Shown here in pieces: positions 1 to 7,696 of a stretch of DNA of 9,246 nt. The notes beneath the pieces are model-generated. The model was not told the DNA's origin. It made no database searches and was given only the letters and a program-made list of their open reading frames with translations. The stretch covers positions 1 to 9,246 of the forward strand of contig CANCCE010000103.1 in the NCBI GenBank assembly GCA_947374505.1, in the 5' to 3' direction. Position 1 is the stretch's first letter. Each line of letters begins with the position of its first letter. Position numbers and translations under genes: made by a program. This stretch comes from Comamonadaceae bacterium. GTDB taxonomy: Bacteria > Pseudomonadota > Gammaproteobacteria > Burkholderiales > Burkholderiaceae_C.

Positions 1-1641
1 TTGGGTGCCGGCATTTACAACTACATGCCGATGGGCCTGCGCGTCATTCGCAAGGTCGAAGCCATCGTGCGGGAAGAAATGAACCGCGCTGGTGCCATTG
101 AAATGGCCATGCCAGTGATTCAACCGGCAGAGCTCTGGCAAGAAACCGGACGCTTCGAAAAGATGGGCCCTGAAATGCTGCGCATCAAAGACCGGCATGG
201 CCGCGACTTCGTGATCCAGCCGACCAGCGAAGAGGTCATCACCGACGTCATGCGTCAAGACATCCGCAGCTACAAACAGCTGCCGAAAAACATCTACCAA
301 ATTCAGACCAAGTTCCGCGACGAACGGCGACCCCGTTTTGGCCTGATGCGTGGGCGTGAATTCACCATGAAGGACGCCTACAGTTTTGACCGCAACCCGA
401 CAGCGGCCAAACTCAGTTACCAAAACATGGCACAGGCTTACCGCCAAATTTTTGACCGCTTCGGTCTGCGTTACCGCGCTGTCGCAGCCGACAGCGGTGC
501 CATCGGTGGCGACCTGAGCGAAGAGTTTCAGGTCATCGCTGCCACCGGCGAGGACGCCATCGTTTACTGCCCTAGCAGTGACTACGCGGCCAACATAGAG
601 AAGGCTGAGTCACTGGCACCTGCCGGTCCGCGCAAGGCCGCTTCCCAGTCCCTGAAACGCACATCGACACCCGACAAAAGCACCTGTGCAGATGTCGCGA
701 CTTTGCTCGGCGTACCGCTGGAAAGCACCGTCAAATCGCTGGTCTTGGCGACCGACGAGATCGGTCCCGCCGGCGAGATCATCAAAACCCGCGTCTGGCT
801 GCTGCTGCTGCGCGGTGACCACGACATGAATGAAGTCAAGGTCGGCAAAATCGAAGGCTTGGCCAATTTCCGCTTCGCCACCTTGGCCGAAATCGAAAAC
901 CATTTCGGCTGCCAGCCGGGCTACCTCGGCCCCTTGAACTTGAAGAAACCTGTCTCGCTGGTGGTCGACCGTGAAGTCGCCGTCATGAGCGACTGGATTT
1001 GCGGCGCCAACGAAGTGGACCTGCACATCACCGGCGTCAACTGGGGCCGCGATTTGCCTGAGCCGACCTTGGTCGCTGATTTACGCAACGTGCTGGCAGG
1101 CGATGCCTCGCCCGACGGTCTGGGCGTTCTGGCGATTGAGCGCGGCATTGAAGTCGGCCATGTGTTTTACCTGGGCACCAAGTACAGCCAAGCCATGAAC
1201 GCGACTTTCCTGGACGAAAACGGCAAGCCCCAGTTCATGGAAATGGGCTGCTACGGCATCGGCATCACGCGGCTGCCTGCGGCGGCGATTGAGCAAAACC
1301 ACGACGAGCGCGGCATCATCTGGCCCGATGCGATTGCCCCCTTCACCGTGGTGATCTGCCCGATCAGCCCGGACCGTTTCCCCGAGGTGCAAGCGGCGGC
1401 TGACAAGCTGCATACCGAGCTGCTGGCCGCTGGTGTGGACGTTATTCTGGACGACCGGGGCGAGCGTCCCGGCGCCATGTTTGCCGACTGGGAACTCATC
1501 GGCGTGCCGCACCGCGTGACGATTGGCGACCGCGGCCTGAAAGACGGGCAGCTTGAATACCAGCATCGCCGTGACGCGGCCTCGACCAAGGTCGACGTCG
1601 TCGATGTGTTTAACTTTCTCAAGGGCAAACTGGCGCCATGA
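1..1641 (+). CDS. proS: Proline--tRNA ligase (ProRS), 5' truncated by window edge
   Basis: Charges tRNA-Pro with proline in the cytoplasm. This is the bacterial-type class II enzyme with an inserted editing domain that hydrolyses mischarged Ala-tRNA-Pro. The 546 residues seen run from motif 1 (around VREEMNRAGAIE, residues 23-34) through motif 2 (FRDERRPRFGLMRGREF, 105-121) to motif 3 (GCYGIGITRL, 416-425). A YbaK-like editing domain lies between motifs 2 and 3 (about 225-345). Its lysine K245 lines up with the conserved editing lysine 279 of the E. coli enzyme, as recalled, if about 34 residues are missing. The C-terminal anticodon-binding domain follows (about 448-546). The first codon TTG is therefore an internal Leu (LGAGIYNY context), not a start; the true start lies upstream of the window. 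The stop overlaps the next gene by 4 bp (ATGA), suggesting co-transcription with the transglycosylase. No missing key residues were seen. Confidence 0.97.
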   Translation: MGAGIYNYMPMGLRVIRKVEAIVREEMNRAGAIEMAMPVIQPAELWQETGRFEKMGPEMLRIKDRHGRDFVIQPTSEEVITDVMRQDIRSYKQLPKNIYQIQTKFRDERRPRFGLMRGREFTMKDAYSFDRNPTAAKLSYQNMAQAYRQIFDRFGLRYRAVAADSGAIGGDLSEEFQVIAATGEDAIVYCPSSDYAANIEKAESLAPAGPRKAASQSLKRTSTPDKSTCADVATLLGVPLESTVKSLVLATDEIGPAGEIIKTRVWLLLLRGDHDMNEVKVGKIEGLANFRFATLAEIENHFGCQPGYLGPLNLKKPVSLVVDREVAVMSDWICGANEVDLHITGVNWGRDLPEPTLVADLRNVLAGDASPDGLGVLAIERGIEVGHVFYLGTKYSQAMNATFLDENGKPQFMEMGCYGIGITRLPAAAIEQNHDERGIIWPDAIAPFTVVICPISPDRFPEVQAAADKLHTELLAAGVDVILDDRGERPGAMFADWELIGVPHRVTIGDRGLKDGQLEYQHRRDAASTKVDVVDVFNFLKGKLAP

Positions 1642-2306
1642 GGGAGCCGCCAGGGCGCTTAGCACCGCCACTGGATACCGTCGTTCTCTCACGTCGGCGT
1701 TGCTTGCAACGCGTCTCTGCAACAGGCCTTCTCGGCATCTTGGGCTTCATTGGCGAGACGGCCTATGCTGGCGGACAATTGGAGGAACCACTGGCCGATT
1801 CGGTTCGCACAGCCTTGACCTCGGCTGTCTCGAATCGCGCGCCGCCAGTGCCCCAGTTCAGCGACAGCGACAGCCGACGGGCCTATCAACGCTGGTCGCA
1901 GCGCATGGCGACCCAGCTTGAGGGACTCATTCCTGAAAGACACAGCCGTCAAGAATTTTTACAAACCGTTTGGTACGAAAGCAAACGCGCCGGGTTGGAT
2001 CTTGCATTGGTATTGGGATTGATTCAAGTCGAGAGCCATTTTCGGAAGTTTGCCGTGTCAAGTGTGGGCGCGCGCGGCTTCATGCAAGTCATGCCTTTTT
2101 GGGTTCGCCTGATTGGCGATGGCGATGTCAGCAAGCTCTTTCACCTGCAAACCAACCTGCGCTTTGGCTGCGTCATTTTGCGGCATTATCTGGACCGCGA
2201 ACATGGCGATGTGTTCATGGGTTTGGGCCGCTACAACGGATCACGCGGACAAGCGCCCTATCCTGAGGCCGTGCTGGCAGCGAGAGGCAAATGGGTCGCC
2301 GCCTGA
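1638..2306 (+). CDS. Lytic transglycosylase, SLT-domain, exported (Tat-like signal)
   Basis: Predicted periplasmic murein lytic transglycosylase of 222 residues that cleaves peptidoglycan glycan strands. The SLT fold is visible: the catalytic Glu is E132 in LIQVESHFRKFAVSSVGARG, followed by GFMQVMP (147-153), the NLRFGCVILRHYL helix (173-185) and RYNGSRG (198-204). The N-terminus carries SRRRCLQ (18-24), resembling the twin-arginine consensus S-R-R-x-F-L-K, then a hydrophobic stretch (about 28-38) and a possible signal-peptidase site after TAYA (residue 44). The ATG overlaps the proS stop (ATGA) and has only a weak AAGGG about 12 nt upstream, so translation is probably coupled to proS. The real start could be slightly downstream, since the first 15 residues precede the signal. 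The last 49 bp overlap the convergent mutT gene. The exact MltC/Slt-type subfamily is not assigned. Confidence 0.9.
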   Translation: MREPPGRLAPPLDTVVLSRRRCLQRVSATGLLGILGFIGETAYAGGQLEEPLADSVRTALTSAVSNRAPPVPQFSDSDSRRAYQRWSQRMATQLEGLIPERHSRQEFLQTVWYESKRAGLDLALVLGLIQVESHFRKFAVSSVGARGFMQVMPFWVRLIGDGDVSKLFHLQTNLRFGCVILRHYLDREHGDVFMGLGRYNGSRGQAPYPEAVLAARGKWVAA

Positions 2307-2755
2307 AAGCCGCGCTCTTGGGCGAACCAAGCCAACACAGGCACGGTGCCGGGCAGCACCGGATGGACTTGCACCGGAAGTGTCTGCCAAGCGAATGACT
2401 GGCCTTCGCGCATCTGCAAATCACCCTTCCAGTCAAAGACTTTGCAGAAATTCAGCCGCACCAAGGCGTGCGGATAATCCACCAGTTCGGTACGCCACGC
2501 GTGCACAGCACCGATCGTGATGCCAATCTCTTCTTCGAGTTCGCGCCGCAAAGCTTGCTCAACGCTTTCACCCGCTTCAAGCTTTCCGCCAGGAAATTCC
2601 CAGTAGCCTTCATAGACCTTGCCGGGTGGGCGCGAGGTCAATAAAAACTCACCACCGTCCCGCATGAGAACACCGACAGCGACTTCTAACGTGGGGCGAT
2701 CAGCACCACCTTCGCGCGGGCGGTCTTTGTCGGCCACCAGCAGCGGCGAGCTCAT
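2258..2755 (-). CDS. mutT: MutT-type Nudix hydrolase (8-oxo-dGTP diphosphatase-like)
   Basis: Nudix pyrophosphohydrolase of 165 residues, probably of the MutT branch that removes oxidised dGTP from the nucleotide pool. The Nudix box is complete at residues 57-79: G57, E63, R71-E72, E75-E76 and G78-I79, matching G-x5-E-x7-R-E-U-x-E-E-x-G-U. Also typical are EVAVGVLMR near the start, the KVYEGYWEFPGGK lead-in, and a C-terminal HPVLPGTVPVLAWF (131-144). The start is the ATG at 2755, which overlaps the stop of the upstream ATPase (ATGA). The frame is open further upstream, but that part lies inside the ATPase gene. No strong ribosome site is seen, so coupling is likely. It is last of the secA-argJ-ATPase-mutT string. 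Its final 15 residues and stop lie inside the convergent transglycosylase gene. Substrate specificity is inferred from family resemblance only. Confidence 0.9.
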   Translation of the reverse strand: MSSPLLVADKDRPREGGADRPTLEVAVGVLMRDGGEFLLTSRPPGKVYEGYWEFPGGKLEAGESVEQALRRELEEEIGITIGAVHAWRTELVDYPHALVRLNFCKVFDWKGDLQMREGQSFAWQTLPVQVHPVLPGTVPVLAWFAQERGFQAATHLPLAASTASG

Positions 2756-3624
2756 GCCGCGGCTTGACCTGCGTAGTCTCGAGCGAACTGAAAAGCGACC
2801 CGACCGCTGCGCGAGCCGCGTTCCAGGGCCCAGACCAGCGAGGCCGGTTGCGCCGATTTGATGGCCTCTGCCGTCACGCCAAAAGACGTCAACCACTGCG
2901 CGACGATGGTCAGGTATTCGTCTTGGCTGAAAGGGTAGAAACTGACCCACAGACCAAAGCGCTCGGACAGCGAAATTTTTTCTTCGACCACTTCACCCGG
3001 ATGCACTTCACCGTCCGCCGTGTGCGTGTAGGTGAGGTTTTCAGTCATGTACTCGGGCAGCAGATGACGCCGGTTGCTGGTGGCGTAAATCAGCACATTC
3101 GGCGTGGCGGCGGCGATCGAGCCATCCAAGATGGACTTGAGCGCTTTGTAGCCCGACTCGCCCTCTTCAAAGCTCAAGTCATCGCAAAAAATAATGAACT
3201 TCTCAGGCAAGCCAAAGACCAGATCAACGATGTCAGGCAAGTCAACCAGGTCGCTCTTGTCAACCTCAATCAGCCGCAAACCTTGCGCTGCGTATTCGTT
3301 CAGGCAAGCCTTGATCAGCGAGGATTTGCCTGTGCCGCGCGAGCCGGTCAACAACACGTTGTTGGCGGGTACGCCCTTCACAAACTGCTCGGTATTGCGC
3401 TTGATTTTGTCCTTCTGATCCTCGATCTCTTTCAGATCGGTCAGTTGCAGGGTGCCCAAGTGCTTCACCGGCTCCAGCGAACCAAAACCGGAACTGCGTT
3501 TGCGATAGCGATAAGCCACCGAGGCTTGCCAGTCGGGCGCGCACAAGGGCTGCGGCAAGACCGACTCAATGCGGGTGACCAAAGATTCAACTCGCGCCAT
3601 CAGGCGTTCAAAGGACTCATTCAT
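2752..3624 (-). CDS. DUF815 family ATP-binding protein (AAA+-like ATPase)
   Basis: Cytoplasmic P-loop ATPase of 290 residues whose role is not established. Visible motifs are Walker A GSRGTGKS (94-101), Walker B IIFCDDL (144-150), a sensor-like ATSNRRHLLPEYM (181-193), and a C-terminal SERFGLWVSFYPF segment followed by RSGRVAFQFARDYA near the end. These are hallmarks of DUF815 proteins. The N-terminal 25 residues (MNESFERLMARVESLV) look helical or coiled-coil. The ATG at 3624 was chosen because it sits 7 bp past the argJ stop and begins the conserved-looking N-terminus; the longer open frame upstream only reads through argJ. The Shine-Dalgarno is weak (AGAAG well upstream), again suggesting coupling. 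Genes of this family commonly sit beside argJ and mutT in Burkholderiales (recalled), but that does not reveal a function. Confidence 0.9.
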   Translation of the reverse strand: MNESFERLMARVESLVTRIESVLPQPLCAPDWQASVAYRYRKRSSGFGSLEPVKHLGTLQLTDLKEIEDQKDKIKRNTEQFVKGVPANNVLLTGSRGTGKSSLIKACLNEYAAQGLRLIEVDKSDLVDLPDIVDLVFGLPEKFIIFCDDLSFEEGESGYKALKSILDGSIAAATPNVLIYATSNRRHLLPEYMTENLTYTHTADGEVHPGEVVEEKISLSERFGLWVSFYPFSQDEYLTIVAQWLTSFGVTAEAIKSAQPASLVWALERGSRSGRVAFQFARDYAGQAAA

Positions 3625-3631
3625 GGGGGCT

Positions 3632-4873
3632 TTAACTTCTGTAATCTGCGTTGATCTTGACGTAATCGTAGGAGAGGTCGCAGGTCCAGACGGTGTCGAC
3701 CGCGTCACCGCGACCCAACACCACGCGAACCAAAATCTCGCTTTGCTTCATCACGCGTTGGCCGTCGGCCTCGACGTAATCGATGTGGCGGCCACCGTTT
3801 TTAGCCACCAGCACATCGTCCAAATACAAATCAATCAGCGTCTGGTCCAGGTCATCGATACCGGCATAACCGACGGCGGCCAAAATGCGACCGAGGTTCG
3901 GGTCGCTGGCAAAAAAAGCCGTTTTCACTAATGGTGAATGCGCAATGGCGTAAGCCACTTTGCGGCACTCGTCGCCCGTGTTGCCACCTTCGACGCGAAT
4001 GGTGATGAACTTGGTGGCACCTTCGCCGTCACGCACGATCGCCTGCGCCAGCTTCTGGGCAATGTCCATCATCGCGGCTTTGAGGGCGCGGCCATCAGCG
4101 CTGTTCAACGATTCAATCGGCGGGTGCTTGGCTTGCTGTGTGGCCACGATCACGAAAGAGTCGTTGGTCGACGTATCGCCATCGACCGTGACGCGATTGA
4201 AAGAACCTTCAGCCAACTCGCGTGCCAATTGCGACATCAGAGTCTGGGGCACGCAAGCGTCAGTCGCCATAAAACCGAGCATGGTCGCCATGTTCGGGCG
4301 GATCATGCCGGAACCTTTGCTGATCCCCGTGATGCTGACGCTGACCCCGCCCAGCGTGATGCGCGTGGAAAACGCCTTGGCCACGGTGTCGGTGGTCATG
4401 ATGGCTTCAGCGGCATGGGCCCAGTTGTCTGGCCGGGCATCCGCCAGCGCAGCCGGTAAGCCAGCCTCAATACGATCATGCGGCAACGGCTCCATGATGA
4501 CACCGGTCGAAAACGGCAAGATCTGCTCGGGCGACAGATTGAGTTCACGGGCCCGCGCGGTGCAACTGGCGCGTGCGCGCATCAAGCCATCAGAACCCGT
4601 GCCGGCATTCGCATTGCCAGTGTTGATCAGCATGGCGCGAATGCCATGCGAGGCACCGGCATTCAACGCCAAGTTCTCGCGGCAGATTTGCACGGGGGCG
4701 GCGCAAAAACGGTTTTGCGTGAATACCGCGCCGACCGCGCAGCCTTCATCCAGCAAGAACACCGCCAGATCTTTACGACCCGCTTTACGGATACCCGCTT
4801 CAGCGATCCCCCAGCGAACGCCGGGGACAGCATAAAGTTCAGCAGCAGGCGTAGCGACCAGGTTCACAGGCAT
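3632..4873 (-). CDS. argJ: Bifunctional ornithine acetyltransferase / N-acetylglutamate synthase
   Basis: Catalyses transfer of the acetyl group from N2-acetylornithine to glutamate, recycling it in the cyclic arginine pathway. Many ArgJ proteins also make N-acetylglutamate from acetyl-CoA. At 413 residues it is full length. The self-cleavage site is present: KGSGMIRPNMATML (186-199), with cleavage expected between A196 and T197 to give alpha and beta chains, T197 being the nucleophile. Other family signatures are the N-terminal GIRKAGRKDL, TQNRFCAAPVQ, NTGNANAGTG (84-93), STGVIMEPLP (122-131), and the C-terminus ending in CDLSYDYVKINADYRS. The ATG at 4873 has a clear GGAG seven bases upstream. 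It follows secA by 63 bp and precedes the DUF815 ATPase by 7 bp. Mono- versus bifunctionality cannot be decided from the sequence alone. Confidence 0.96.
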   Translation of the reverse strand: MPVNLVATPAAELYAVPGVRWGIAEAGIRKAGRKDLAVFLLDEGCAVGAVFTQNRFCAAPVQICRENLALNAGASHGIRAMLINTGNANAGTGSDGLMRARASCTARARELNLSPEQILPFSTGVIMEPLPHDRIEAGLPAALADARPDNWAHAAEAIMTTDTVAKAFSTRITLGGVSVSITGISKGSGMIRPNMATMLGFMATDACVPQTLMSQLARELAEGSFNRVTVDGDTSTNDSFVIVATQQAKHPPIESLNSADGRALKAAMMDIAQKLAQAIVRDGEGATKFITIRVEGGNTGDECRKVAYAIAHSPLVKTAFFASDPNLGRILAAVGYAGIDDLDQTLIDLYLDDVLVAKNGGRHIDYVEADGQRVMKQSEILVRVVLGRGDAVDTVWTCDLSYDYVKINADYRS

Positions 4874-4880
4874 GGGGAGT

Positions 4881-4884
4881 CTCC
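4881..4884 (-). promoter_or_regulatory. Ribosome binding site of argJ (GGAG)
   Basis: GGAG on the minus strand ends seven bases before the argJ ATG at 4873. It is the clearest Shine-Dalgarno in the minus-strand gene string and supports independent translation initiation of argJ after the 63-bp gap from secA. Confidence 0.6.
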
Positions 4885-4898
4885 AGAGTTCAAGAACA

Positions 4899-4921
4899 GC
4901 GGGCCCATTGACTGGCCCCGC
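4899..4921 (-). other. GC-rich inverted repeat between secA and argJ
   Basis: Arms 4899-4906 (GCGGGCCC on the plus strand) and 4914-4921 (GGCCCCGC) pair over 7 of 8 positions with one C-C mismatch around a 7-base loop. It lies in the 63-bp secA-argJ gap. On the transcript it is not followed by a U-run (next bases TGTTCTTG), so it is not a standard Rho-independent terminator. It could act as a partial attenuator, a processing site or a 3'-end stabiliser for secA mRNA. Function is inferred only. Confidence 0.35.
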
Positions 4922-4936
4922 ACCAGACGCGCCTGA

Positions 4937-7696
4937 TCAGACCAGCTTGCCGTGGCAGGCCTTGTATTTTTTGCCCGAACCGCAAGGGCAAGCGTCGTTG
5001 CGGCCAACGCGGGGAACATAGTCACCGGCCATGCGCTGGCGTTGCTCATCCGTGGCCGCAATGACCTCGACCTCACCGGTTTCCGTCGGCGCCATGTACG
5101 TGACATTGGTGATGTTTTCAGCGCGGTTTTCCAAGGCTTCGGCAGCCTCACCCAACTGCTCTGCAGACTGAATTCTGACTGTCATCAGCATTTTAGTCAC
5201 ATCGTTTTTGACGCTGTCGAGCAACTGGCCAAACAACTCAAACGCCTCGCGCTTGTATTCCTGTTTGGGCTGCTTTTGTGCATAGCCACGCAGATGAATG
5301 CCTTGACGCAAATAATCCAAAGAACTCAGATGCTCACGCCAGTGAGTGTCGATGCTTTGCAGCAGCACCATGCGCTCGAACTGAATCAAACTGTCTTCAC
5401 CGATGGGCTCCACCTTGGCGATAAACGCTGAGTTCGCCGCCGCAACGACTTTTTCAAGCACGTCATCATCCGTGATGGCTGTCGCGGCAGAGACTTCTTC
5501 TTGCAGCGCAACGTTGACTTGCCATTCCTCGCGCAAGACTTTTTCAAGCATGGGGATGTCCCACTGCTCTTCAACGCTTTCAGCCGGCACATACTGCCGC
5601 GTCAGGTCGGTGAAGCAACCTTCACGCAGCGAGGTGATCTGCACTTGCAAACTCGACGCATCCATGATGTCGTTGCGCTGCTGGTAAATCACCTTGCGCT
5701 GGTCGTTGGACACATCGTCATATTCCAGCAATTGCTTACGCACATCAAAATTTCGGGCTTCAACCTTGCGCTGCGCAGACTCGATGCTGCGCGTCACGAT
5801 GCCAGCTTCAATCGCCTCGCCATCCGGCATCTTCAGACGCTCCATGATGGACCGCACGCGATCACCCGCGAAGATCCGCATCAGCGGGTCATCCAAGCTC
5901 AGGTAAAAGCGCGAAGAGCCTGGATCCCCCTGACGGCCGGAACGGCCACGCAGTTGGTTGTCAATCCGGCGTGACTCATGCCGCTCAGTCGCGATGATGC
6001 GCAAGCCACCCAAGGCGGTGACCTTGTCATGCTCGACCTGCCATTGCGCGCGCAGACGAACGGTTTCAGCAGCTTTGGCGTTAGCGTCAAGGCTTTCATC
6101 GGCCTCAACCGCTTCGATCAACTTCTCGAGATTCCCGCCCAACACGATGTCGGTGCCGCGGCCCGCCATGTTGGTGGCGATGGTGATCATGCCGGAACGG
6201 CCGGCCTGTGCCACGATGTCTGCTTCACGGGCGTGCTGCTTGGCATTCAGCACTTGGTGCGGCAGCTTTTCTTTTTCCAACAGCTGGTCGATGATCTCTG
6301 AATTTTCGATCGACGTCGTGCCGACCAACACCGGCTGACCGCGCTCGTAGCATTCGCGAATGTCCTTGATGGCAGCTTCGTATTTTTCGCGCGTGGTTTT
6401 GTACACACGGTCCAACTGGTCTTCGCGCTGACTGCGTCGGTTCGGTGGAATCACGGTCGTCTCTAAGCCGTAAATTTCCTGGAACTCGTAAGCCTCGGTA
6501 TCAGCCGTACCGGTCATGCCAGCGAGCTTTTTATACAGACGGAAATAATTCTGAAACGTGATCGATGCCATGGTCTGGTTTTCAGCCTGAATGGCGGCAC
6601 CTTCTTTGGCCTCCACCGCTTGGTGCAAACCATCGCTCCAGCGACGTCCCGACATCAACCGACCGGTGAATTCATCCACAATGATCACTTCACCGTCCTG
6701 CACCACATAGTGCTGGTCGCGGTGGTAAATGTGGTTGGCACGCAGCGCTGCGTAGAGGTGATGCACCAAGGCGATATTGGCCGGGTCGTAGAGTGTGGCG
6801 CCTTCCGGAATCAGACCCATGCCAAACAGAATGCGTTCGGCGTTTTCGTGGCCCTGCTCGGTCAAGAAAACTTGATGGGTTTTTTCGTCAACCGTGAAAT
6901 CACCGGGCGTGATGATGCCCTCACCTGTGCGCGGATCGGCTTCGCCCACTTGAAGCTTCATCAGCGGAACGACCTGGTTCATGGCCAGGTACATGGCGGT
7001 ATTGTCTTCCGCTTGACCGCTGATGATCAGCGGCGTACGGGCTTCGTCAATCAGAATCGAATCGACCTCGTCGACGATGGCGAAGTTCAAACCACGCTGC
7101 ACGCGGTCGCCAACTTCGTAGACCATATTGTCGCGCAGGTAATCGAAACCGTACTCGTTGTTGGTGCCGTAAGTGATGTCAGACGCATACGCAGTCTGCT
7201 TTTCTTCGCGCGACATATTCGGCAAGTTGATGCCGACAGACAGGCCGAGAAAGTTGTAGAGCTTGCCCATCCAGCGCGCATCGCGATTGGCCAGGTAGTC
7301 ATTCACCGTCACCACGTGAACGCCTTTGTCAGCCAATGCGTTCAGGTACACAGGCAAGGTCGCTGTGAGAGTTTTACCCTCGCCAGTACCCATTTCAGAA
7401 ATTTTGCAATAGTGCAAAGACATGCCGCCCAGCATTTGCACGTCAAAGTGCCGCATCTTCATGATACGTTTGCTGCCTTCACGGACCACTGCAAAAGCTT
7501 CCACCATCAAGTCGTCGAGCGTCTCGCCAGCGGCCACACGGCCCTTGAATTCTTGGGTCTTGTTACGCAGCTGCTCGTCGCTGAGTTGTTCGTACTGCCC
7601 TTCCAGCGCATTGATGCGGTCAACCGTTTTACGGTAAGTTTTCATCAACCGGTCGTTGCGGCTACCGAAGAGTTTTGTCAGAGGATTGAAAGCCAT
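4937..7696 (-). CDS. secA: Preprotein translocase ATPase SecA
   Basis: Motor ATPase that pushes unfolded preproteins through the SecYEG channel at the inner membrane. It is 919 residues, close to the E. coli length of about 900. Visible are Walker A GTGEGKTL (103-110), the DEAD-like DEVD (209-212) in NFAIVDEVDSILIDEARTP, GTNNEYGFDYLRDN (177-190), MTGTADTEAYEF, TNMAGRGTDIVLGGN, and the arginine-finger region QLRGRSGRQGDPG. The C-terminal zinc-binding tail has C903, C905, C914 and H915 in ACPCGSGKKYKACHGKLV, the site that binds SecB and lipid in characterised SecA. The ATG at 7696 (MAFNPLTKLFGSRND) is the conserved start and has AAAGGG ten bases upstream; an upstream in-frame GTG at 7720 would add 8 non-conserved residues. 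It is first in the string with argJ, the DUF815 gene and mutT, and divergent from dciA. No secM-like gene precedes it. Confidence 0.98.
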   Translation of the reverse strand: MAFNPLTKLFGSRNDRLMKTYRKTVDRINALEGQYEQLSDEQLRNKTQEFKGRVAAGETLDDLMVEAFAVVREGSKRIMKMRHFDVQMLGGMSLHYCKISEMGTGEGKTLTATLPVYLNALADKGVHVVTVNDYLANRDARWMGKLYNFLGLSVGINLPNMSREEKQTAYASDITYGTNNEYGFDYLRDNMVYEVGDRVQRGLNFAIVDEVDSILIDEARTPLIISGQAEDNTAMYLAMNQVVPLMKLQVGEADPRTGEGIITPGDFTVDEKTHQVFLTEQGHENAERILFGMGLIPEGATLYDPANIALVHHLYAALRANHIYHRDQHYVVQDGEVIIVDEFTGRLMSGRRWSDGLHQAVEAKEGAAIQAENQTMASITFQNYFRLYKKLAGMTGTADTEAYEFQEIYGLETTVIPPNRRSQREDQLDRVYKTTREKYEAAIKDIRECYERGQPVLVGTTSIENSEIIDQLLEKEKLPHQVLNAKQHAREADIVAQAGRSGMITIATNMAGRGTDIVLGGNLEKLIEAVEADESLDANAKAAETVRLRAQWQVEHDKVTALGGLRIIATERHESRRIDNQLRGRSGRQGDPGSSRFYLSLDDPLMRIFAGDRVRSIMERLKMPDGEAIEAGIVTRSIESAQRKVEARNFDVRKQLLEYDDVSNDQRKVIYQQRNDIMDASSLQVQITSLREGCFTDLTRQYVPAESVEEQWDIPMLEKVLREEWQVNVALQEEVSAATAITDDDVLEKVVAAANSAFIAKVEPIGEDSLIQFERMVLLQSIDTHWREHLSSLDYLRQGIHLRGYAQKQPKQEYKREAFELFGQLLDSVKNDVTKMLMTVRIQSAEQLGEAAEALENRAENITNVTYMAPTETGEVEVIAATDEQRQRMAGDYVPRVGRNDACPCGSGKKYKACHGKLV

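Noticed and set aside
2317..2331. CTTGG-GCGAA-CCAAG hairpin just after the transglycosylase stop, considered as its terminator.
   Set aside because: The stem is 5 bp with no T-run on either side, and the bases encode conserved WFAQERGF codons of mutT, which explain the sequence.
2764..3654. A 296-codon open frame on the plus strand opposite the DUF815 ATPase gene.
   Set aside because: The opposite strand encodes intact Walker motifs, and this frame gives Arg/Gln-rich sequence with no family features, so it is a shadow.
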